Numbered from the stretch's first letter, positions 7,279-14,617 are shown. The stretch is 19,349 bases of DNA from an uncultured Oscillospiraceae bacterium (GCA_910578755.1 CAJTSZ010000031.1:1-19349); one strand, 5' to 3'. Notes: generated from the letters alone by a model not told the origin. Numbers and translations are program-made.

Positions 7279-8517
7279 TTACCTTTCTATAACCCCGCTT
7301 TCTTCCGCCAGCTTCAGCAGCAGGTCTGCCGCGGCGCTGCGGTTTAAAGGCAGCATGGGCTGAACCTCCTCTGTATGCCGCGGCAGCATCTGGCAGGCGC
7401 CCATGGCCATGTAGGAAGGCACTGCCCATTGGGGAATTTCCTGCTCATCCCTTACGTTTAAGTGAAATTTTGTTACCTGAGGCGTTTGCGCCGCCTTATT
7501 TACCATATACACCGCCTGAGCCCTGGTGGGAACTTCCTTGGGGTAAAAGGGTTCTGTTTCCAAAATGCCGCTGCTTAATGCCTCCTGCACATAGGGTTTA
7601 AGCCACAGGGGAATATCCTTGTCGTTGGGCAGCCCCGTATTGACGCAGGAGGATAAATTTTTCCCCTTTCCTGCGGCGTTGAGAACCATAACTAAAAAAT
7701 CCCCGTTGTTTACCTCCTTTTCCGGATAAAACAGGACAATCTCCCCTGTTTTTTCCCCCGTCATAACCCCGCTTTCACTAAGCTTTAAAGCTGCATATTC
7801 CGAAGGGCTGCCCTTCATATCTGTAAAAGAAGATACCGGCGCCTTTTTTTGGATACTTACTGTAACCAAAGCCTCTTTGGAACAGCTCCCCTGGCTGTCT
7901 ACCGCCGACAGGGTAAAGCTGTCCTTTCCTGTTGCATCTAAAAAGGGTGTGTAGGTATAGGTGGTTCCTTCCACCTGCACATACCCTTTTTGTGGGGGAT
8001 TGGAAACCAGAACCGCTACTTCCCCGCTGCCCCCGGTAACCTGGGCTGTTCTGCGCACCGACACATTTTTTGCTGTAGTGCAATCGTCGTTTTCTATGGT
8101 TGGGGGCACTATGGCGCCCTCCGTTATGGTAAGGCTTACAGTGGCGGCCACCTGGCGGCTGCATTGGGGAATAAAGCTAAACCAGCATTTCCCCTTTTCC
8201 CTTGTTGGCACAAAGCACAACCGTTCCAGCTGGCTGCGGGTAAGGGTTTCGTTTTTCTCTACGGCCACACCGTCCAGCACCAACACCCCCTGTTCCCTGT
8301 TGGGCAGTATGGTAAAGCGCGCGGAAATTAAATCCCCTTTGGGGATCCCCAGGCGGCGTTCAAAGTACTCCGCTGTAAAGGCTGTGGTTTCTTCCGCTGA
8401 GGCCTGGGCTTCATAAACCTCGCTTACCATATCCTTTGGGGCCTGCGCTGCGGCAGGCAGCATAGTTAGGGACAGAACAGCGGCAAAGGCGGCTCCTGCA
8501 AAATATATTTTCTTCAT
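7279..8517 (-). CDS. Exported Ig-like/SLH-domain surface protein
   Basis: The likely start is the ATG at 8517, where GGGAG lies just upstream (short spacing) and the product opens with a signal peptide, MKKIYFAGAAFAAVLSLTML then PAAAQA. The open frame extends further upstream, but that part has no protein character. The mature part of the 412-residue product begins with a segment of unknown fold. Next comes a cadherin/Ig-like repeat (about residues 145-225, with TTYTYTPFLDATGKDSFTLSAVD). Three degenerate SLH-like repeats (about 230-405; e.g. WLKPYVQEALSSGI and FYPKEVPTRAQAVYMV) follow. SLH repeats usually bind pyruvylated cell-wall polymer, so it is probably anchored to the wall. It has several cysteines, unusual for an SLH protein. 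The gene is monocistronic. The exact role is unknown. Confidence 0.78.
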   Translation of the reverse strand: MKKIYFAGAAFAAVLSLTMLPAAAQAPKDMVSEVYEAQASAEETTAFTAEYFERRLGIPKGDLISARFTILPNREQGVLVLDGVAVEKNETLTRSQLERLCFVPTREKGKCWFSFIPQCSRQVAATVSLTITEGAIVPPTIENDDCTTAKNVSVRRTAQVTGGSGEVAVLVSNPPQKGYVQVEGTTYTYTPFLDATGKDSFTLSAVDSQGSCSKEALVTVSIQKKAPVSSFTDMKGSPSEYAALKLSESGVMTGEKTGEIVLFYPEKEVNNGDFLVMVLNAAGKGKNLSSCVNTGLPNDKDIPLWLKPYVQEALSSGILETEPFYPKEVPTRAQAVYMVNKAAQTPQVTKFHLNVRDEQEIPQWAVPSYMAMGACQMLPRHTEEVQPMLPLNRSAAADLLLKLAEESGVIER

Positions 8518-8806
8518 AAACTCCCTCTTTTCCCTTTTGCTTCCATCGCCTTGCAAGGGCCAAAATAACCGCTGGCTGGGTTGGGCCTTCGTGCCATGCT
8601 GTTTTTGGTAGTTTGTCAGTATCCCTCCTGCCTTTGGCAAAGGAACAGCCGCATCCCAAAAAAATCCAATCCATCTGCTATTGTTCCTAACCGGGGGTTG
8701 CCCTTTGTTAAACGATGGCTGCTGCCACTATTTATATGCAAAGGGAAGGGGCAACTTGCCTTGGAGTCAGCCCAGCCTGGGGGAAAATTGCCTGAATACC
8801 TCCAAA

Positions 8807-8824
8807 TTGTGAGAATTCACACAA
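8807..8824. promoter_or_regulatory. Candidate operator palindrome
   Basis: The 18-bp sequence TTGTG-A-GAATTC-A-CACAA is a palindrome except for one mismatched pair (812 and 819). It lies about 290 bp upstream of the SLH gene start and about 240 bp upstream of the guaA promoter. The size and symmetry fit a dimeric helix-turn-helix regulator. The regulator is not known. Confidence 0.35.
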
Positions 8825-9061
8825 AAATGTCCGTTTTTTTGCCGAGATTGGCAGGCTTAGGCAGGCCAAATAGCCGTATTGCAAAGGTTTTGTGAGGTTT
8901 TGCGAGGGGCCCTCACAACCCCCCGGCGGCCAGCCTCATTAAGCTCCTGGAGGGATAGAGAAAGGAACCCCGCCTGCCTGCGTAAAACAGGAAATTTTGT
9001 CTTAAAAAACAAAACTGTACCGGGGAAAAACTGTTCCTTTCGTAAGAAATTGTTTCCCCTG

Positions 9062-9090
9062 TTTACAAACCGCCTTTTCCTATTTATAAT
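9062..9090 (+). promoter_or_regulatory. Sigma-A type promoter of guaA
   Basis: TTTACA (9062-9067) and a perfect TATAAT (9085-9090) are separated by 17 bp. The start would be near 9097, giving a leader of roughly 95 nt with a small TTTCCCC/GGGGAAA hairpin at 9116-9135. Confidence 0.7.
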
Positions 9091-9190
9091 ATATAAAATA
9101 AGTTTATCTGCTATTTTTCCCCTAAGGCGGGGAAATTTCATTCAGCCCCAACATAAGGAAAAAATAAATAATAGGAAAGTCGGTGATTTT

Positions 9191-10726
9191 TTGGCACACG
9201 AAATCGTTTTAATTTTAGACTTTGGCGGCCAATACAACCAGCTGATTGCCCGGCGCGTGCGCGATATGGGCATTTACTGTGAAATTATCCCTTACAAAAA
9301 GGCCACAGTAGAAGCTGTAAAAGAGAAAGCCCCCATTGGCATCATCTTTACTGGTGGCCCCAACAGCGTTTACCTGGAAACCTCCCCCAAGGTGGACCCC
9401 GCCATTTTTGAGCTGGGCATTCCTGTTTTAGGTATTTGTTATGGCAACCAGCTCATGGCCCACACCCTGGGCGGCAAGGTTGGCTCCGGCACCAAAAAGG
9501 AGTACGGCAAAACAGAAACACACTTTGAAAGCCAGTGCTGCCTGTTTAAAGATTTGCCTGAAACTGCCGTTACCTGGATGAGCCACACGGATTTGGTTGA
9601 AAAACTGCCTGAAGGCTTCACCGTAACCGCCTATACCTCCTCCTGCCCCGTGGCTGCTATGGCTAATCCTGCCAAAAACCTGTACGGCCTGCAGTTCCAC
9701 CCAGAGGTACTGCATACGGAAAACGGCCTGCAAATCCTCCGTAACTTCCTGTACCAGGTTTGCCGCGCCTCTGGCGACTGGAGCATGAAGGACTACTGCT
9801 CCACGGTAATTGAGGACCTGCGCGCCAAAATTGGCGGCGGCAAGGTACTTTTGGCCCTTTCTGGCGGGGTGGACAGCTCCGTTGTTGCCAAGCTGCTTTC
9901 CAAGGCGGTGGGCAGCCAGCTGACCTGCATTTTTGTAGACCATGGCCTGATGCGCAAAAATGAAGGCGATGAAATTGAGGCCGTATTTGGCAACGGGGAC
10001 ATTAACTTTGTGCGTGTAAACGCCAAAGAACGGTTCCTTGGCAAGCTGGCTGGTGTTTCCGACCCGGAAAAGAAGCGCAAAATTATTGGTGAAGAATTTA
10101 TCCGCGTTTTTGAAGAGGAAGCAAAGAAAATTGGCGCTGTGGACTTTTTAGCCCAAGGCACCATTTATGCCGATATTGTAGAATCCGGCGTGGGCAACGC
10201 CGCCGTAATAAAAAGCCACCACAATGTGGGCGGCCTGCCGGAACACGTTGATTTTAAAGCCCTGGTGGAGCCCCTGCGTCTATTGTTTAAGGATGAAGTC
10301 CGCCAGCTGGGCCGCGAGCTGGGCCTGCCGGACTATTTGGTAAACCGTCAGCCCTTCCCTGGCCCCGGCCTTGCTATTCGCGTGATTGGGGAAATTACCA
10401 AAGAAAAGCTGGATATTCTCCGCGAGGCCGACTACATTTGGCGGGATGAAATTGCCAAAGCCGGCCTGGACACCCAGGTACACCAATACTTTGCTGTGCT
10501 TACCTCCATGCGCTCCGTAGGCGTTATGGGCGATGCCAGAACCTACGACTACACCCTGGCACTGCGGGGTGTAACCACTGCTGATTTCATGACTGCCGAT
10601 TGGGCAAGAATCCCTTACGACGTATTGGAAAAAACCTCCGGCAGAATTGTAAACGAGGTGGGACACATTAACCGCATTGTTTATGATATTACAAGTAAAC
10701 CACCAGCGACCATTGAGTGGGAATAA
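9191..10726 (+). CDS. guaA: GMP synthase (glutamine-hydrolysing)
   Basis: GuaA converts XMP, ATP and glutamine to GMP in de novo purine synthesis in the cytoplasm. From the TTG at 9191 the product is 511 residues, the normal length, and begins MAHEIVLILDFGGQYNQLIA like other GuaA proteins. No in-frame ATG fits. AGGAAAG (9173-9179) lies 11 nt upstream and GGTGAT (9182-9187) nearer. The class I glutamine amidotransferase domain (about 1-190) has C83 in GICYGNQ and H170/E172 in LQFHPEV. The ATP pyrophosphatase P-loop SGGVDSS is at 224-230. The C-terminal dimerisation domain ends in the conserved PATIEWE. The last 12 bases are duplicated downstream as an attachment site. The enzyme itself is intact. 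Confidence 0.96.
   Translation: MAHEIVLILDFGGQYNQLIARRVRDMGIYCEIIPYKKATVEAVKEKAPIGIIFTGGPNSVYLETSPKVDPAIFELGIPVLGICYGNQLMAHTLGGKVGSGTKKEYGKTETHFESQCCLFKDLPETAVTWMSHTDLVEKLPEGFTVTAYTSSCPVAAMANPAKNLYGLQFHPEVLHTENGLQILRNFLYQVCRASGDWSMKDYCSTVIEDLRAKIGGGKVLLALSGGVDSSVVAKLLSKAVGSQLTCIFVDHGLMRKNEGDEIEAVFGNGDINFVRVNAKERFLGKLAGVSDPEKKRKIIGEEFIRVFEEEAKKIGAVDFLAQGTIYADIVESGVGNAAVIKSHHNVGGLPEHVDFKALVEPLRLLFKDEVRQLGRELGLPDYLVNRQPFPGPGLAIRVIGEITKEKLDILREADYIWRDEIAKAGLDTQVHQYFAVLTSMRSVGVMGDARTYDYTLALRGVTTADFMTADWARIPYDVLEKTSGRIVNEVGHINRIVYDITSKPPATIEWE
10715..10726 (+). repeat. att-like direct repeat, copy 1 (guaA 3' end)
   Basis: GAGTGGGAATAA forms the last codons and stop of guaA. It recurs exactly at 10904-10915. 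The 3' end of guaA is a documented integration site for genomic islands and integrative elements, which restore the gene end on integration. The repeat therefore probably marks one end of an inserted element. Confidence 0.7.
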
Positions 10727-10903
10727 TTTCTTGCCTTTAAAAAAGCCTTTAGTTATGCGGTTTTAGCCGTTTGAATGTCCTTGGTGGCAACAAAATGGCA
10801 ACAAAAAATCGGATAGCGTATGCTTTACCAATAATACAAATAATGTAGATACTATTTGCTAAATCACCCATACAAATTTGTTTAAGATTGATTTATGGGG
10901 AGC
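10727..10903. mobile_element. Remnant of an element integrated at guaA
   Basis: These 177 bases lie between the two 12-bp att-like repeats and have no gene. They are more AT-rich than the surroundings. They contain two tandem 11-bp repeats, TGGCAACAAAA, at 10785-10795 and 10796-10806, like arm-type integrase sites. The segment may be one end of an element whose body was deleted, or one of two stacked insertions. Confidence 0.5.
10785..10806. repeat. Tandem 11-bp repeats, possible integrase arm sites
   Basis: TGGCAACAAAA occurs twice head to tail, exactly one helical turn apart. Short direct repeats of this kind near an att core are typical binding sites for the N-terminal domain of tyrosine integrases. 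Here the assignment is inferred from position. Confidence 0.45.
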
Positions 10904-10915
10904 GAGTGGGAATAA
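10904..10915 (+). repeat. att-like direct repeat, copy 2
   Basis: This is an exact second copy of the guaA-end sequence GAGTGGGAATAA, 189 bp from the first. A terminator-type hairpin follows it at once, and the integrase remnant lies 88 bp further on. It could be attR of a shrunken element or attL of the element that carried the integrase. Confidence 0.7.
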
Positions 10916-10925
10916 GTTGAACATT

Positions 10926-10967
10926 GCCGCAAACCTGTATTATAAGCGGGTTTGCGGCGTTTTCTTT
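10926..10967 (+). terminator. Probable guaA terminator, displaced by the insertion
   Basis: A perfect 10-bp stem, GCCGCAAACC (10926-10935) with GGTTTGCGGC (10949-10958), is followed by GTTTTCTTTCG in the plus direction. It stands just beyond the second att copy. It therefore may be the original guaA terminator, now about 200 bp from the gene. It lacks a T-run for the minus-strand integrase. Confidence 0.7.
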
Positions 10968-11002
10968 CGCCTCGGAGTACACAAAAGGTACATGAAATGG
11001 GG

Positions 11003-11740
11003 TTAAAAGAAACTTTGCAGTCTCTCGGCTACTTCTCCCTGCTTATTGGGATACAGGTGGGAGTAGGTCTGCAAAGTAGTTTTTATGTCTTCATAACCCA
11101 GCCGTTCACTGATTAAAAGCGGGGAAAATCCCATTTCAATCAACAGACTTGCGTGGCTATGCCTCAGATCATGAATTCTGATAACTTTGACACCACTCTT
11201 TTTGCAGCCCCTTTCCATCTCATGTTTAAGATAATGCTTTGTCACAGTAAATAGCCGTTCACTTGGTTCGTAATCTACAAGCTTTTCAGCGTAAGACTTT
11301 ACAAGGTTGCAAATAGAAAGCGGCAAAGCAACTTTCCGTTTGCTTTTTGGTGTTTTCGGCTCAAGGGTCAAATCCTCGTTGTCGAGTCGTGCATAGTTTT
11401 TGTTGATCGACACTGTGTTCTCATCAAAGTTGAAGTCATTTAAGGTCAGCGCAAGCATTTCTCCAGAACGCATCCCAGACCAGAAGAGCAGGTTAACAAT
11501 CGTAGTGGAAACGATCTTGTCACTGACAGCCTCAATGAACCGCTTGAACTCATCCACCGTCCAAAACAACATACAGTCTGCATTCTTCTTTCTCATAAAA
11601 CCACAGATTCGGGCCGGATTTTCTGGAATCCGGTAATACTTACAAGCAAAATTAAAGATTGCAGACACCTGAGCAGCGCAAGGGCTGGCGAGGAAAGAAG
11701 AAATCGGGAAAACCAACCCAGGGCCTCGTTCATCAGGCAA
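11003..11740 (-). pseudogene. Tyrosine recombinase/integrase remnant, N-terminally truncated
   Basis: The 245-codon frame holds only the catalytic domain of a phage/ICE-type tyrosine integrase; intact relatives are usually about 370-400 residues. Homology-like sequence starts around residue 22 (near 11676) with AQVSAIFNFACKYY. The preceding residues look unrelated, and the arm-binding domain and most of the core-binding domain are missing. Catalytic residues visible are R91 (SGMRSGE), a lysine in TPKSKRK, H190 and R193 (HDLRHSHASLL), and nucleophile Y226 (TYSHLY). The usual LGH motif reads LGY (Y216). No ribosome binding site was recognised. It converges on guaA, the usual orientation for an integrase next to its att site. 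It was probably the integrase of an element that used the guaA 3' end. Confidence 0.8.
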
Positions 11741-11954
11741 TTGAAGAAAGACCTAAGGTTTTGAGCCTTTCTTTCTCAAACTTTTGCACTTAACTTGACA
11801 AGGGGCATACAGCGAAAGAAGAGGGGAAAAAGAAGCAACTGTTCAGCGGATAGTTCCTCTGAACAGGCAGTAAGTTCGCTTTGTGAACTTGCGGCTTCAC
11901 CTCTGGCCCCCCAAAGGGTTTATTCCTCTCAATAAGCGGCGGTTAGCCGCACTC

Positions 11955-12020
11955 AAAAAGCGTTTTTACTTCCATGGGCCACAAACAAGCTGCAAGGCCA
12001 TGGAAAGAGGAACGCTTTTT
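11955..12020. repeat. Compound long hairpin with 10-bp inverted ends
   Basis: The outer arms are AAAAAGCGTT (11955-11964) and AACGCTTTTT (12011-12020), and the inner arms TTCCATGG (11970-11977) and CCATGGAA (11998-12005); all are perfect. The 3' outer arm carries a T-run, so plus-strand transcripts could terminate here. No gene directly upstream needs it. Confidence 0.6.
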
Positions 12021-12085
12021 CCGTGAGGCCCACGCCGTTCAGTGAACGGCTACAGCGGTGGAAGAAGTTATCACAAGCTCTACTG

Positions 12086-12144
12086 CCCGCTTACAAGCCC
12101 CACTTCCCCAGGGCATTACCAAACTCTCAGGCCCTAACGGTTAA
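12086..12144. repeat. Dispersed 59-nt intergenic repeat, copy B
   Basis: It aligns without gaps to 247-305 (44 of 59 identical by hand count). Like copy A, it lies beside strong palindromes, here 12034-12050 and 12182-12198. No reading frame is conserved between the copies: both are interrupted by stops. Confidence 0.6.
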
Positions 12145-12329
12145 AGGCCGCTCCCTATGCTTTAGCACCAGCGGGAAGCAAGCCCCATAGTATGGGGCAA
12201 ATTTCTTTTAATGCCAAAAAATATATGGTTGGGGAGCGCTATCGCCCCACAAAGAAAGGGAATAGAGGCTCCCTAAAAAGGTTTGCTGAGAACTTATTTA
12301 AAAATTTTAGTATTTTATAAGAAAAGGTA

Positions 12330-12358
12330 TTGTGTATTACAATGTAGTGTGCTATAAT
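12330..12358 (+). promoter_or_regulatory. padR operon promoter with internal candidate operator
   Basis: TTGTGT (12330-12335) and TATAAT (12353-12358) have a 17-bp spacer, and TGC before the -10 makes it an extended -10. The spacer contains TACAATGTA (12338-12346), a palindrome like the TACA/TGTA and ATGT/ACAT half-sites bound by PadR-family repressors. This suggests autorepression. Confidence 0.6.
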
Positions 12359-12380
12359 GAGTACGCAAAGGGGTGATGAT

Positions 12381-12701
12381 ATGAACACACAGTTTCGCAA
12401 GGGTGTAATAGAAATGTGCATTCTGGCACTGATAGAGCGCAAGGATATGTATGGCTACGAGATTGTACAAAACATTGCGCATTATACGGAAATTAACGAA
12501 GGTACCGTATACCCTATTTTGCGGCGGCTTACCCAGGAGGAGTATTTTGTTACCTACCTAAAGGAAAGCACTGTTGGCCCCGCCCGCAAATACTACCACA
12601 TAACAGAACGGGGCAAGGCGTACTTAAGCGCCCTGCGGTTGGATTGGGACGAATTTGCCAAAATGGTGGAAGATATTTTAAGAGGTGAAGAACATGAATA
12701 A
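12381..12701 (+). CDS. PadR-family transcriptional regulator
   Basis: This 106-residue winged-helix repressor is of typical small PadR size. It has CILALIERKDMYGYEI at the first helices, EGTVYPILRRL as the recognition helix, and GPARKYYHITERG as the wing. The start chosen is the ATG at 12381, where AAAGGGG lies just upstream. An earlier in-frame ATG at 12357 overlaps the -10 box and is rejected. PadR proteins dimerise and release DNA on binding a small ligand or phenolic compound. Together with a DUF1700 gene they commonly form envelope-stress or antimicrobial-response operons in Firmicutes. It probably represses its own operon. Its stop overlaps the next gene's start by 8 nt. Confidence 0.92.
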   Translation: MNTQFRKGVIEMCILALIERKDMYGYEIVQNIAHYTEINEGTVYPILRRLTQEEYFVTYLKESTVGPARKYYHITERGKAYLSALRLDWDEFAKMVEDILRGEEHE

Positions 12702-13476
12702 AATGGAATACTTGTCCAAGCTGGAAGCCTGCTTAAAACACCGGCTTTCCAAAGCGGAGATTAACGACATTATGCGGGACTACGCCGAATATTTTGAGGA
12801 AGGCCGCCGCCAAAGCAAAACAGATTTTGAAATTTCGGCCAAGTTAGGCGAGCCGGAGCTGGTAGCCCGCCAAATTATAGAAGAAAGCGCCGCCAATGCC
12901 GGTTTTTCCCCCATTAACATGAAGGAAGAATGGAAACACAGCAAAGAGGACGCCCGCCAGTGGCAGATTGGCAGCAGCGCCAAGGGGTGCCTTTCCTCCC
13001 TGGTTAAAATTATCTGCCTGCTTATTTTGTTCCCCTTCGCCCTTTTAGCCGTATGCAGCGGCGCGGTGGCTTTGCTTCTTGTTTTATGCGGCCTGTGCCT
13101 GATGCTGCTTGTCCCTGCCTGCGGCGTTTTAATGGGTATTGCCGGGCTGTTGACCTCTTCCTTTGCTGTTTCCTTTTCTTTCCCCGCCATTGGGATGTTG
13201 GGTATTTTTGGCTCCATTGCCTTAATTGCTTTAAGTGTATGTGTAACTGCTTTAATGGTAATGTTTATTCGCAGCTTGTACCGCTGGACAGGGAGGCTGT
13301 TTGTCAGCCTAAAGCATTCCTTGTTCCCAAGCTCTTCCAAAAAGGAAAGCCAAGAGGGCTGCAGGGAACAGGAAGCTCCAGCAGAACCTGTTTTGGATAC
13401 TGATGCGGCACCTGTGGAGGAAGAATTTAATCAACCCCAGGAAACACTGTTAGAGGAGGGGAACGACCATGAATAA
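12694..13476 (+). CDS. DUF1700-family membrane protein
   Basis: The 260-residue product has the DUF1700 layout. A soluble N-terminal helical domain (about 1-70) reads YLSKLEACLKHRLSKAEIND, then an acidic YAEYFEEG motif and LGEPELVARQIIEE. It is followed by several hydrophobic segments (about 105-205, three to four transmembrane helices) and a charged, acidic C-terminal tail (about 215-260). The start is the ATG at 12694, preceded by GAGGTGA; the ATG at 12685 is too close to that site. Such proteins travel with PadR regulators and DUF4097-type partners. Their biochemical role is not established, although an envelope-associated function is likely. It overlaps both neighbours by 8 nt, so translation is probably coupled. 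Confidence 0.85.
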   Translation: MNKMEYLSKLEACLKHRLSKAEINDIMRDYAEYFEEGRRQSKTDFEISAKLGEPELVARQIIEESAANAGFSPINMKEEWKHSKEDARQWQIGSSAKGCLSSLVKIICLLILFPFALLAVCSGAVALLLVLCGLCLMLLVPACGVLMGIAGLLTSSFAVSFSFPAIGMLGIFGSIALIALSVCVTALMVMFIRSLYRWTGRLFVSLKHSLFPSSSKKESQEGCREQEAPAEPVLDTDAAPVEEEFNQPQETLLEEGNDHE

Positions 13477-14575
13477 AACAAAAAACATCGCCTTAATTTC
13501 CTTTATTATTTTTATTATTGCTACCCTGGCCTCCATTGTAGCCGCACCTTTTGCCGCCAAAAGCGGTATTGCCTACTATAACCAGCTGGTGGATGAGGGG
13601 GAAACCAGCCAGGATTTGCTGGTAAAAAACACCATACTGCCTGAAAGTGTAAAAAAACTGGAGCTTTCTACTTTGGGCTGGATGCGGGTAAAAATACTGC
13701 CCTCGGAAAATGGGCAAATTTACTTTGAACTGTACAACGGCGGCCTGAACTACGGCCATGTCATTGAATCCACCATTTCCGAAGACGGCACTTCCGCCGC
13801 CATTTGCCTTGGTGTTTCAGAAAACAGAAAAATTACAGAGGAAAATATACGCACCACCCTACTGGCCTCTGTAAACGGTTACCACATTTACACCGTTTCC
13901 CTTCACCTGCCCCAGGATGCTGCCTTAATTGTGCAGGACGAGTATTTACTGGATAATATCGCCTTTGGCAGCACGCCTTTTGCCAACCGGGAGGAGCTGA
14001 TGGCCCAGGCTGGCTTTAATGATATAGAAGAAACCGACCTTTCCTACTGCATTTCCCGCATTTCCGACCTGCAAGACTCCATAAACGGCTATAAGCTGCC
14101 CAAAAGTTACGATGGCGAGTATGATGTTCCTTACAGTGTAAGCACCTTCCAGGAGGAAACCTATGGCTTTTACCAGGAAATTGCAGACTACCGCCGGCAA
14201 ATGCTTCAGGAGGTTTACAGCACCACCTATAAAAAAGCTGTACCCAATGAGGATTACCTTTTGGTGGAAGAACTGACCCAGGCGGAAAAAGAACGGGACC
14301 TTTTGGAAGCCAAGCTGAACTATATGTACGAGGATATGAAAGCTGGCCGGATTACTGAAAATGTGTATATTGCCCTAAAGGCCGAACAGGAAACTGCTTT
14401 GGCCCAAACCCAGGCCACTGTGCTGAATTTGGAGGAGCAGTTCCACGCCATTTGCTTCCCCAGCCCCACTGTGGAAACGGAGGTAACCGCAGAAGCCATT
14501 CCTACCGAAGCACCCCAAAAGGAAGCCGCCGCGGAAGAACCTGCTGCGGCTGTCTCTCTTGCTCCAGCCCAATAA
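13469..14575 (+). CDS. Membrane-anchored extracytoplasmic protein, third gene of the PadR operon
   Basis: This 368-residue protein is not assigned to a characterised family. It begins with a signal-anchor helix (about 6-30). Next is a beta-rich part (about 55-165, e.g. VKKLELSTLGWMRVKIL) reminiscent of the DUF4097 proteins that often occupy this operon position. A predicted helical/coiled-coil part follows (about 185-330, e.g. AEKERDLLEAKLNYMYEDM). The end is an Ala/Glu/Pro-rich tail. The combination differs from plain DUF4097 adhesin-like proteins. Most of the chain should lie outside the membrane. AGAGGAGGGG lies upstream, and the ATG overlaps the preceding stop within ATGAATAA. A sensor or scaffold acting with the DUF1700 protein is possible, but this is inference. 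Confidence 0.75.
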   Translation: MNKTKNIALISFIIFIIATLASIVAAPFAAKSGIAYYNQLVDEGETSQDLLVKNTILPESVKKLELSTLGWMRVKILPSENGQIYFELYNGGLNYGHVIESTISEDGTSAAICLGVSENRKITEENIRTTLLASVNGYHIYTVSLHLPQDAALIVQDEYLLDNIAFGSTPFANREELMAQAGFNDIEETDLSYCISRISDLQDSINGYKLPKSYDGEYDVPYSVSTFQEETYGFYQEIADYRRQMLQEVYSTTYKKAVPNEDYLLVEELTQAEKERDLLEAKLNYMYEDMKAGRITENVYIALKAEQETALAQTQATVLNLEEQFHAICFPSPTVETEVTAEAIPTEAPQKEAAAEEPAAAVSLAPAQ

Positions 14576-14617
14576 ATTAGCCCACTCCATTTTATATTTA
14601 TTCATCTAACCGCAATG

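Larger units (their letters stand above)
8518..9190. other. Divergent intergenic region, SLH gene / guaA
   Basis: This spacer holds a palindrome at 8807-8824, a hairpin at 8890-8918 (TTGTGAGG/CCTCACAA), the guaA promoter at 9062-9090, and a hairpin at 9116-9135 (TTTCCCC/GGGGAAA) in the guaA leader. I looked for a purine riboswitch before guaA and for a promoter of the SLH gene, and found neither convincingly. The guaA frame remains open back to 8879, but translation of that part looks random. Confidence 0.55.
11741..12356. other. Hairpin-rich intergenic region beyond the integrase remnant
   Basis: No credible gene is visible in these 616 bases, but perfect inverted repeats are dense. CTGTTCAG/CTGAACAG is at 11839-11866 and AAGTTC/GAACTT at 11872-11890. 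GCGGC/GCCGC is at 11936-11950. A 66-nt compound hairpin is at 11955-12020. GCCGTTCA-g-TGAACGGC is at 12034-12050, and GCCCCATA-g-TATGGGGC at 12182-12198. The second copy of the 59-nt repeat lies at 12086-12144. The padR promoter begins at 12330. It may be a noncoding RNA, or the palindromic debris of mobile DNA. Confidence 0.6.

Noticed and set aside
6815..7429. 204-codon minus-strand frame over the cinA 3' end
   Set aside because: It covers two terminators and the conserved PncC domain on the other strand, so it is a shadow frame.
8518..8640. Longer start for the SLH-domain protein
   Set aside because: The ATG at 8517 gives a proper signal peptide with GGGAG upstream. The extra 41 residues would bury the signal peptide internally.
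8879..9190. N-terminal extension of GuaA upstream of the TTG at 9191
   Set aside because: The extension contains the consensus guaA promoter, looks random in translation, and would exceed the normal GuaA length by about 104 residues.
9097..9190. Purine riboswitch in the guaA leader
   Set aside because: The leader is too short, and the conserved purine aptamer core is not visible; there is only a 7-bp hairpin.
11741..12200. 6S RNA, tmRNA or RNase P RNA in the hairpin cluster
   Set aside because: I compared it from memory with conserved cores of these RNAs and found no diagnostic segments. Only the general structure is similar, so no named RNA is called.
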